Shown piece by piece: positions 50,201 to 58,989 of a stretch of 64,000 bases of DNA. The position numbers were made by a program, and so were the translations under genes. The notes beneath the pieces are model-generated. The model was not told where the DNA came from. It searched no databases and was given only the letters and a program-made list of their open reading frames with translations. How positions within the stretch are numbered: position 1 is the first letter of the stretch; each line of letters starts with the position of its first letter. The stretch spans positions 116,607,699 through 116,671,698 of the forward strand of contig OZ038380.1 of the NCBI GenBank assembly GCA_964036045.1, in the 5' to 3' direction. This DNA is from Eutreptiella sp. 'Long Island Sound 2002'. Lineage: Eukaryota > Euglenozoa > Euglenophyceae > Eutreptiales > Eutreptiaceae.

Positions 50201-50905
50201 TGCAACATATTGGGCAAACATGGTGGTGTGCCACAGTAATTCTGTGTCAACGAGGGCCTGTGTGTAACCATGACAGCCCACCTCAACCTCGTCAGACAGT
50301 TTCATGTGGGCTCTCGGGCGCTTCGCGAGGAGGTTCGGTTCAGCAGAGCAATGAATGTGGCACGTGGGGATCTGGGTCCTCACTGTATCTACTTGATGAA
50401 GCCACAATAGAAGAACGCTGAAGCATCATAAGTGAAAACTGTGCATTCAAAGCATGTTCAGCGGGTCTGTCCTTCGTGCCATTTTTGAGGGATAATCCAA
50501 AGAACGGGGCCGTACCTGCATTGGGAAGCCACTGGAGCTGAGACCAGAGTGACGTCGGTCAGCTACTGGGGGAGCAAGAGGCGCGACAACATTTGGAGAT
50601 TGGTGGCTATCATTTGGATTGCTATGGCGCCGGAGCTCCTCTTTTGTTGGCCTTGTCAATTGGCCAGGTCGATCATGTTGGACAGAGCTTGGCACGGCAG
50701 GCCTCCCTTGGCATCCGCCTCCCAATCGTGGTGACATATTGCCTAGGCTCTGCGGTATATTTGTGGGGTCACATGAGCTATTGCGGCTGCGGGCGATACG
50801 AGTCGGGGAGTGTTCGGGGCTGTCCATCACTTCATTCCGGGTGCTACGAGGGCTCTGAAGGGTGATCAAGGGGGCACTCGCCTCGCTAGGAGTTTGCCGC
50901 CTCAT
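47273..50905 (-). CDS. Spliced Ser/Pro/His-rich gene with a CxxC module
   Basis: Exons: 50516-50905 (ATG, 130 codons), 48605-49429 (275 codons), 47569-47772 (68 codons), and a tentative last exon 47273-47478 ending in TGA. Junctions are good: ATGCAG|GTACGG to TCGTCGCAG|ATG; GCG|GTATGC to TGTACAG|GCT; GAG|GTATTT. All three internal lengths are multiples of three and keep phase 0. The protein is low-complexity, with Ser-Pro sites, a His/Gly/Ser/Pro repeat (HGSPSHGHSSPS), an acidic SDCSDNED patch, and a CPSCQKSF half-ribbon before the third donor. No family was recognised. The last exon crosses G runs, so its frame is uncertain. Confidence 0.6.
47900..48055. mobile_element. Small TIR repeat inside an intron
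   Basis: 156 bp with GGGCGTCA at the left and its complement TGACGCCC at the right, and several AATTCGC/GCGAATT copies inside. It lies within the 47773-48604 intron of the Ser/Pro/His-rich gene. It looks MITE-like; the target duplication was not resolved. Confidence 0.4.
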
Positions 50906-51356
50906 GACTGGTCGATACAAAAAAAAAGCTGCAACAAGCATAGAAAAGACAATACAAAGTCAATCAAGCAGAGCAGGCAAGTGAAGGCACTACTGCTGCA
51001 AAAAGGCAGAGCCCGCAAAAGAGTTGTCACACAAGAACCTGTCAACAGTGCATCCAGGACGTGTACACACGCCCCAGCACACAATCAGGGTCTTTGGTTT
51101 TCACCTACACCCTTCAAGCACTGTTCTATGAAGTCTAATCATACATCCCAGTGCACTCCACAGGGCAGAGACTGCTCACAGACATGGCCAAGCAAAATTG
51201 TGGAAAATTCACACAATACTTCGCCACACAAGCGGCTGGGTCCCATGAGTGCGCAGCGCTCATGGGATCCGGGGTGCGGCGAACGCCCGTCCCTACCTCA
51301 CCCACTTTGTCACAAGGTATTGCGGCATGCACTGGAGGTGGTTGGTTGCTTGCAGG

Positions 51357-51474
51357 GCTGAGTGCACTGCAGGCCACCATAGACAGTTTCTGCCTCAATG
51401 TCCAACGAGTGCTGAGATCTCTGGTGCCGTCAATAGTAGACAAAGGCATCATACTTGCAAAGGAGGCACTCTGA
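51357..51474 (+). CDS. Possible terminal exon of a plus-strand gene
   Basis: After the acceptor-like GGTTGCTTGCAG, a helical stretch (LQATIDSFCLNVQRVLRSL, VDKGIILAKEAL) ends in TGA. No upstream exon was identified with confidence. Confidence 0.3.
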
Positions 51475-51945
51475 TTCACCAACACTGACAATACGAGCAA
51501 TAACAAAAGACTTGATCACATGCACGACCCTGTAATGTAAGACCGGTAGCAAATAGCGTAAGCAGCACGTTGCCTTTCCGTTTTCATGTACACACAGGTT
51601 CGGGGTTTCTGTCTCTTGCCTGCCTTAGGCGCTCGCTGTTACTGCATCTCATGTGTGTGTGTGTGTTGAGATGTGTTCTGCGGGCACCAGAAATTCAGGT
51701 ATGCACAAAAATTAGAACCGGTACTGAAAAAACAGAACTGGGACATCAAATTCTGGAGTTCAGTCTCAAGTCTCACTTTTGAACAGGCAATTCTGGGAAC
51801 TGCGGATTTTTTCAGGGGCTGATGGTCGCACGAGTAGCACAGTACCACAGTGTGCCGAAAAAATAGGGGGGAAGGCCACACAAGGTGGCCCCGGGTATTC
51901 ATGGTATCGACACGATGTGTTAAAGAACACAGTCCTGTCTGGCAG
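51475..51945. other. No gene seen
   Basis: Short frames only, with a (GT)6 tract near 51655. Confidence 0.5.
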
Positions 51946-52331
51946 TCACAGCGGGTCATTTGAGCTGTCAGACCACTCCTCCATGGCTTCTCTGATGTCC
52001 CTTGCCCTGAACCATGCCGTGGCTTGGGGGGACGTAACATCAAAAATATGCTCAAGCCACATATCTATCGGGGGGGGCGCTGTGGTGGGGTAGTAAAAGT
52101 GGGTGTCATACCTGTATTTAATGTACTGCCACTTCTCGAGGGCTGGGAGGGCGTCCACGCGACGTGCCTCATGTCCTCCCGCCCCTAGAATGATGTGGCT
52201 CCATGGCGCTATCTCTCGGTTCCACCATTCCCATACTTTGGACACCTGGTTTGGGGACACATCAGGTCCCCTTGGCACCTCGGGCGTTTCGACCCTCATG
52301 TCGTCATCACTGGTGTCGCTGGATATTTCCT
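51946..52331 (-). CDS. Small unrecognised protein downstream of the RT gene
   Basis: The acceptor-like CCCCCCCCAG is followed by an acidic SSDTSDDDM, then WEWWNREIAPWSHIILGAGG and KYRYDTHFYYPTTAPPP, ending in DSSNDPL and TGA. The aromatic-rich composition and clean ending look real. It lies 3' of the RT gene on the same strand, so it may be its last exon or a separate ORF of the same element. Confidence 0.45.
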
Positions 52332-52532
52332 GGGGGGGGAGGGGGGCTCAGGGTTTGGCGCCTGTGGTGTTGGCGGCGCTGGTAGCCGTGGGCGCGTTGG
52401 TGCAGCCCGCTGCTGTGGCCGTTGCCGTTTGGTCTGCCGTGGGCGCTCCGCTGGGGAGGGTGGGGTGGGGGTGCGACGCCGTGACCGCTTGCGGCCTCGT
52501 GCGGTCGTTTGCTGTCGGTGTGCGGGTCGCCC

Positions 52533-55500
52533 TCACATAGGGCCGCCCGCGGGTGCACTCGGGCGTGCGGTGGAGGACATGCCCGGGTTACTTATTCTAA
52601 CTCTCTTGGAGGCAGGTTGGTTAACCTGTGGCTCAAGGTCATATTGAGCCACCGTATCCCCAACAATATTAGACACTTGTGGGTGGATTGCATCTGCGCC
52701 CGGCGGTAGCGGCACATGTGCCGCCGGGCCCTCCTCTTGCAACGCATGTATGGTGCCGACAGTGACACCTACAGCCCTCGCCATACTCCTGGTAACGCGT
52801 GCTGGCACGTGCGCCCTGGTTCTTTTCTTACTGCGTACTGGTGGCTCGGTGGTGTTCTGTGTGGATGCCTGCGGTAAGGGTGGTTGCGGAGGTAATTGGG
52901 GATGGAGGTTTACGTATTCTTTGACTGTCGTCAGGGGGCCCAGGTGCTCCCCAATGAATACCTGTGAGGGAAGCTGGTCGGTTAAGCGTAGGCGTGGGAG
53001 GGGTGTAGTGGAGATATGTACAAAGCCTGGTGGGACAGGACATTCCCACTCCAGCCGCACACACAGCTCACTCCAAGGGATCAGGTCCAGAAAGGCGCTG
53101 TTTTTGTATGCATTTCGCAGGACGGGTTTCCACCAGTCCGTGGGATATCCCGCATGTTGGAAGTCCCATACGATGTGTGCAAAATTCTCTTGGACTTTCC
53201 CACCCGTCGAAGCTATCGCCACTGCCTTCCCCCCTAAGTTTGTTGCCAAGCCTTTCACTGTACGCTCCGCTCCTGGGTCATACCTGTGTGGGTATCGCTG
53301 TACCTGTGGGGCCTCACTTAGCATGGAGAGCAATTTTTTGTTTTTGAGGCCCCATTGGATATCGGTGCCAGAGATGGTCACCTGGCAATCAAGGAACGTG
53401 ACACTGTTACCCATAGTCTCATATGTCAAGGGCAGATTACACAGGTTTTCCAGAAATTGTTTGATTTTGGGTAGCCAGTAATGGGCCTCATCCGCAAGAC
53501 AAAATCCAAAAACGTTATCCCTGAACCGTGCCAAGCTGATGCCCTCGGGGAACGCTGTACCCCAGCCCACGGTACTCTCTGCATGCATGAGTATGTACCC
53601 TTTGCGAATTGCCGTTAAGGGAACTTTTGAATGAGAGAGCGAATATGGGTACCCAAAACAACTATTTTGTCCGAAACAGGCCTTTTTCAATGGGTTGGAA
53701 TGGAGGATATGGTTTCAAAAATTCTAAAAAAATAAAACACAGGTCCCTGCGAGAAAAAGCCACCCCTTTTCCATACACTGCGTGGCCATGGTAGCCGTTT
53801 AATGCCCTATTCGTATTGTGCCGTTCGCCTGTGTCTGCTGCGACACTTGCGAATGCGAATCTGGGACAAATTCGCGCGAACTTCGCGCGAAGTTCGTGCG
53901 AATTTGGCCCCATTTTTGCGTACAGGTATGCATTCACAATAACACGCATGTCCACTTCGCCGGCCATGAACTGTCCAAACGTTCTATGCTCGCTGTTTGC
54001 GCTGTTTGCGGCGTCTGAAACGTTGCGTAAGGGTATGTACATAGTTGAGGTCACTAAGGGCCCTCTTGCAGGCCCGCCTAGCCAATTGTTGTACGGTCAC
54101 AGGGCCTTGCCCACGCATGGACCTCTTTGTGACGTCCCACCCCTCCGCACAGAGGCTGTCCCCTATGGTGTGGTTGTCAACGACAGCCTGCACACCTAGC
54201 CGCCCACGCAGAAGGCTTAGGCCCCCGCTGTTGCGCAACATGCGCTTGAGCCTACAGTGGCTGCCTTCCATGGTGAAGCATGAAAATTGGGAGAGATTTC
54301 TCCATTGGCTGGCAAAAAAATACATGTGGTCAATCCACAAATGTGACCACAACAGCTTAGGCCATTCCAAGAGTAAGTGGGGTTTTTCCATTGCTATGCT
54401 ACAGTCACGTAATCTTCCTAGGTCTGCCCCGGACAGCCAAGATGTCCGCCATGCATATACACATCTTGGCAAAATTGTCCCACCACTGCCTACAAACATC
54501 CCCCCATGGTTTTCCCCCCACCCGCTTGTTGTTCATTCCCCCCTCTTCAAGGCACACGGCAATGAGTGCCTCCCACCTCCGGGTGCGCATGAGTTGCACA
54601 GCCGCGGCACACTCTAGCCTAACGTTTCCCTTTGCGTTGGCGGTGTCATTGCCCTTTGCCATCCTACCCTTTGTTACCGTCTTGGCTGCCATGCGGGCAA
54701 CATCTAGGATCGGTTGGAAAAAATTGCGGGCGACGACCGCCGTGGACTTGCCAGTGGCAGCCGACACCGCATCCCTCATGCCGGAAATACCACAAATAGT
54801 TACCAGCAGCACCCCGTGCAACCCGTAGTCGGGAATGCGACGTTTGGCTGGGATGTGTCTATATATGGCTCCCATGGGGAGCACAACCTCCCACTGCCCG
54901 TCAATGGTGGCTTCCAAGCCGAAATTGGCAAGGCAGTCTGGCCTATTGCGGCCGCAAACCCAGCGGTGGGATATGCGGTGGCATGCGAGGGCAGGACCGA
55001 GTGGGCGGTGGCGCTGCCGTGTGGCATGGCGGCCCTGCTCACCCTGTTCCCGGTGGTCCCGTGGAGGGACATGGTCACCATCCAAGAGGCCAACCTGGGA
55101 TGGGTGTGCACGTGGCACGCGCATCCTGCCGGCATGCTCGTGGAGCCTCGGCTTTAAAATTTTTACAATTGGCCATTAAAATTTGTGCCTTGCCATCGGC
55201 GCAGAGGAAGAAAAGTGTTTTCCGGTCGGCACCGGAAGTGTCTTGGAAGACAACCTTACTAGCATCCCACAACTGTTGGTCGAAGTCAACCTCTTGAAGT
55301 TCGCGCGAAGTTCGCGCGAATGTGAAGGCACATATGAATGCGAATTTAGTTGCGAATTTAGGTTGCGAATGCGAACGCGAATTCGGATTTTATTTGCGAA
55401 TTTAAGCTACATTATGACCTATTCGAGCTACAATAGCGCGGTACGAATTTTTATGAATTTTAGGTGAAGTAAGCACCGCAAACGGGCACAAAGACAGGGC

Positions 55501-56520
55501 ACAACAGGCAAAACGGGCTGAAAATCAGCAAAGTGAGCGCACTCATTCAAAAGTTCCGTTCACAGCGGGTACATACCACGTCGGCATTGGCCGCACTCAG
55601 GAAACCGCCAATAGCCACGCCCGTGGCCTGGCGCCATACCTCGTCTCCCATACCGAAGAAATCATTCATATATAGGTCGCATGCGAGGAGTTTCCAGAAA
55701 CTCTGGCATAGTTAACACGTCAAAATGGCGCAGGCCTTTGTGGCCTATGCAGTCCAGCTTGCGTCCCTTCCCTTTGGCAACAGAAATGCATGTGTGCTGG
55801 TCCGGGCAGAGGGTACCTTCCAGTTTGCGGACTCTGCATGGCATCCAGGTCCTGGTATGCAGGGAGGGATAACACGATCTCTACTAATATTGGGGTACAT
55901 TCGTTCAACGTCAAATTCAAAGGCAACAGGGGTAATATTTCTGGATCTGTACAGTTCTTGAGCAGGCTTCAAAAACCCATGAATGAGGTGTTTCTGGTCA
56001 ACAATCTCTAGGGTGGTGAATGTGTTCATGTATTTGTGTAACAGAACATTCTGAAACCGACCACATTTTTTCAGTGGTGTGGTAAACATGTGTCCGACCT
56101 GTGTGAAAATTTCGCGTGTCTTAGCAGTGTCCAATTGCAGTGGCATGGATTTGTTTTTTGCGCTGACTCGGACACCCGGGATTTTCCACGTGCGGCGTTT
56201 AGGTCTACCATACACACGTTGGCCGTTAGGGAGGTACAGGTGTGGGTGCTGCAAACAACATTGGGCATAGAGGTGCTTGGCAATGTCAAAAATGTCGTCT
56301 CGCATTTTTTCCCATGTGGCCATGTCTCCCTGCCCTCCCCCCATAGTATCTTTGTAACTACGAAGCCAAGAGACATTCGCCAACTTGCTTCGGAATGCAG
56401 CCAAATCATGGCGGGTGTCTATTATGTTGTTACACTGGCTACCTAGGGATTTTTTCCTCCTTTTTGGTGTAAATGGAAACTTTTTACCCTGAAAAACCCC
56501 GGGTTTCATGCCCCTCTCGT
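52533..56520 (-). CDS. RT gene of unplaced type, split by a TIR insertion
   Basis: 5' part 55558-56520, 3' part 52533-53632, with a 1.9 kb insertion between. The 5' part has basic, helical N-terminal sequence, motif A (FEFDVERMYPNI, about 55.93 kb) and motif B (RQATGVAIGGFLSA, about 55.60 kb). These are joined only if TAG at 55745-55747 and TAA at 55712-55714 are read; both are in frame. The 3' part has a motif C-like RFRDNVFGF (53.54 kb) and a motif E-like VTFLDCQV, then a Pro/Arg-rich tail ending in TGA at 52533. Joining the parts without the insert keeps the frame. FLD after motif C recalls Penelope-like RTs, but Asp-Asn instead of Asp-Asp is unusual. No endonuclease domain was seen. Confidence 0.6.
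53660..54960 (-). pseudogene. Degraded relative of the transposase-like gene
   Basis: Shares three blocks with the gene at 56868-58691: IPDYGLHGV (against PPDYGLHGV), WGDVCRQWWDNFAK (against WTDAFRQWGKSLL), and LWSHLWIDHMYFF..EGSHCRLKRMLRNS (against MWAHLWTDHLLG..EGRHKALKCEISKRS). At least two frame changes break it (near 54.45 and 54.02 kb). The N-terminal half is missing. The last part (MAGEVDMRVIVNAYLYAKMG) also looks coding. Confidence 0.55.
53846..53906. repeat. Left TTCGCGCGAA palindrome array
   Basis: GCGAATGCGAATC, then AATTCGCGCGAACTTCGCGC and GAAGTTCGTGCGAATT, nearly continuous. Confidence 0.8.
54957..55137 (+). mobile_element. Captured fragment of the LINE polyprotein gene
   Basis: About 180 bp whose plus-strand translation (TEWAVALPCGMAALL, VPWRDMVTIQEANLGWVCTW) matches the long LINE copy at about 15735-15912. 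It lies inside the TIR insertion, antisense to its transposase-like fragment. Confidence 0.85.
55294..55410. repeat. Right TTCGCGCGAA palindrome array
   Basis: AAGTTCGCGCGAAGTTCGCG CGAATG, then several GCGAATTTAG-type units up to 55410. Mirrors the array at 53846-53906. Confidence 0.8.
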
Positions 56521-56596
56521 GCTGAAAAAACTCTGCTACACGGTAAAAAAGTCCCAAAGTTGGCTTCTCGGGCCTGGGCTCGCGCAAATTCACAAG

Positions 56597-56630
56597 TTGG
56601 CGCGCCAAGTCGCAAGTTGGCGCGCGCCAA
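56597..56630. repeat. TTGGCGCG(CG)CCAA palindromes, two copies
   Basis: TTGGCGCGCCAA and TTGGCGCGCGCCAA separated by 8 bp. They lie upstream (on the minus strand) of the RT coding start, in a probable intron or leader. Confidence 0.85.
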
Positions 56631-56867
56631 ATGTCCCCCCACCGATCCAACCATCGACTTGCACACTATTGTTGTCATTGGAAATTCCGTCCCTCACCTG
56701 CCCTTGCACACTTGGCATGAAGAAAGCATTGTTCCATCTTTTTTTGAGGAATGTGCAAAAGAATGTGTAAAACAATGTGCAAGAGATGTGCTTCCCGATG
56801 TAGTATACATTGTGGAGCCGTAGCTCAAAACTGGGGGCCATGGAGGCATATCAATCATATATAGAGG

Positions 56868-58691
56868 TCAGATGCCTTGGGACCCATGTTCAGCCTGGAC
56901 GAAGACCCCCTTATTCTCTATGTACCCCCTTTGCTTCGTCCACGACGACTCCCAAACAGAAAATTTTTTATTATACAACCCCCAGTCCAGATTATCTGAG
57001 CGGATCACTTCCCCCCACCCCTTCCGCGTGCGATCCCCCTTGCCCCCCTTCACCCGCACGCTGGCCCCCCACAGTCTTGACAGCCGGCCGCCTTTACTTC
57101 CATCTCGAAAGCTGCGCTTGGAAATTTCACATTTCAGGGCTTTGTGCCGCCCCTCTCCTTTGAAGGCGGCAAAAATGGCAATGTGCCCCCACCTGCGGGC
57201 CCGTCCCAACAGGTGGTCAGTCCACAGATGGGCCCACATGGTGACGTTCATTTCACAGGCCTTATGGCCCTCCCCGATATTTTTCAATTCTGTTCGCAGA
57301 ATTTTCATGTTGGGCAACTGCAATGGTCCGGATTTCCAGACGACATCGCTTGTTGCCAACAGGGATTTTCCCCATTGCCGGAAGGCGTCCGTCCAGGACA
57401 CCTGGACCCCCCCCATGTCAACGACATGCTGCAGGAGGCCCTCCCCCTCTAGATGGTCACACATGGTGTCCCATCCCTCACTCTTCACCCACTCTGCAGC
57501 CGCTGTCTGCTCGATTTTCAGGGGCACCTTCTTCTTATCCTTCCTCTCCTCTTCCAACGCCACACCGGTGGCGGTCCGTGCCTGGATCCGAATGGGATCC
57601 AAGAACCATTGCACCCACCTCACGGCCTTTCCCCTCTTCCACCGATGCACCGCGTGGAGGCTGTTCACGAGGGCTGAAAGCCCATTGTGCACTTGCCGGT
57701 GCACGCCATGCAGCCCATAATCGGGGGGCCGCTGGGGGGGCGCACGATCGGGCATATCATCCCTGCCCAGAGCCACTCCTCGACAATCACCTCCATCCCG
57801 CAACCAAATTCGTGCAGAATGGTTGCCCCATTTTTCCCACACAGCCAACAAACAGTGGCTGCGGGGTTTTTGGCTGTGAACGAGGAGCAACCCCTCAAAA
57901 TGACCTGCGCCTTGGTGGCTGCTATAAAAAAAGAAATCACCTTACGCAGGTAGCCCCCTTTATCGGGGATTTGCTGCTGCGCCACCTCGATGAGGTCCGC
58001 GTTCAGGTCATAGACCTCGGCCAATTGGGTAATGATGGCCTTCTTCTCGGATCCGCGCAGCAAGATCCAAGAGCCCAAGGGCATATGACTCCCCAGGTCT
58101 CCAACGGCAAAATGCACGAAGGAGGCCTGCCAAAGCTTTGTCCCGTCGAAGGAGATGCCCACCCACACGTTGTCCGTCAGGAACGTGGGGCCGTCACGGT
58201 GCCACATCACCTGTGCCAGAAAACAGGCCGTGTGTAACGGGTCACCGTGAACGGTCGCCGGGAGACGCGTTGGTGCAGGATGAAAATACCTGCAGTTTCT
58301 GCCACAGATTGCATGCGTCCCCAAAAATGTCATTGTCCTCGTCCGTCTGAAAATGGACCTCCGTGACACGGGGGGCGGACAATGCCTTTCGCACCCGCAT
58401 CAGGGTTCCCCATGGGCACTTCCATTGGTTGTGGGCCCGGCTGTACTGCAGTTTGCGGACGCTGTCGCCATTTTTGCGGCTCTCCCACAAGATGGCCGTG
58501 GCCAACAGCTCCAAATCGGGGGTGGGGGGTTTGCCCTCCCCGCAAACGAGGTGGATGCGGCGGCGGCCGGGTTTGACGTGTACTTGCCAATGTGGCCCCA
58601 AAATCTCCCCCACGTCTTCGCGAAGGCGCGCCAGCCGCGCGCGCCTGTCGCGGTAGTTTGAGGGCGCCAGCTGCTCAAAGGCCCGCTGCAT
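56868..58691 (-). CDS. DDE-transposase-like gene
   Basis: Exon 1 58290-58691 from ATG. Then a 79-bp intron with consensus sites (CTGCAG|GTATTT, TGGCACAG|GTG), phase 0. Exon 2 runs to TGA at 56868. An N-terminal charged domain is followed by VWVGISFDGTKLWQASF, a plausible first catalytic Asp, and CWLCGKNGATILHEFGCG, a Cys/His pair. A C7 run near 57738 shifts the frame; correcting it gives RPPDYGLHGVHRQVHNGL. The C-terminal block MWAHLWTDHLLGRARRWG..EGRHKALK resembles the H-(x)n-G-(x)n-E-(x)2-H arrangement at the end of CACTA/KDZ-type transposases. This assignment rests on motif shape only. A degraded relative sits in the TIR insertion at 53.7-55.0 kb. Confidence 0.5.
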
Positions 58692-58800
58692 GGTGCACAA
58701 ACAAAGACCTGCGGCACGTGAGGACGTGGCAGGCGGGTTGGATCATGCAACGGAAGGTTGGTGCACGTGGGCACACAGTTGGCACACAGTTGGCACGCAG

Positions 58801-58964
58801 TTGGTGCGCGCCAACTCAGGACTTGGCGCGCGTCAACTCGTCAGTTGGCGGGCGCCAAGTCCTGAGTTGGCGCGCCAACTTCTCATTTGGCGCGCGCCAA
58901 CTCCCCTGTTGGCGCACGCCAAATTAGGAGTTGGCGCGCCAACTTACCACTTGGCGTGCGCCAA
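58801..58964. repeat. Array of eight TTGGCGCGCGCCAA palindromes
   Basis: Spaced about 20-21 bp centre to centre with unrelated 6-9 bp spacers. Most copies are perfect palindromes of 12 or 14 bp. The array fills the gap between the coiled-coil gene's stop (58990) and the transposase-like gene's start (58691). Confidence 0.9.
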
Positions 58965-58989
58965 AACCATGTCGACGTGCAGTGCCTGC

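Larger units (their letters stand above)
53633..55557. mobile_element. TIR insertion inside the RT gene
   Basis: Perfect 16-bp inverted repeats GGAACTTTTGAATGAG (53633-53648 and 55542-55557) bound 1,925 bp. Both ends also carry arrays of the palindrome TTCGCGCGAA about 200-250 bp inside. Contents: a degraded minus-strand transposase-like segment and a plus-strand scrap of LINE coding sequence. Flanking RT codons are continuous when the insert is removed without a target duplication; TGAA/TTAA next to the ends is a weak 4-bp candidate. Confidence 0.7.

Noticed and set aside
51240-51268. Palindrome CCCATGAG..CTCATGGG as a regulatory site
   Set aside because: An isolated inverted repeat with no partner site or promoter context. 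Part of it recurs near 48660 as dispersed repeat sequence.
58801-58964. Possible CRISPR array (palindromes with short spacers)
   Set aside because: Spacers of 6-9 bp are far too short, no cas genes are present, and the genome is eukaryotic.
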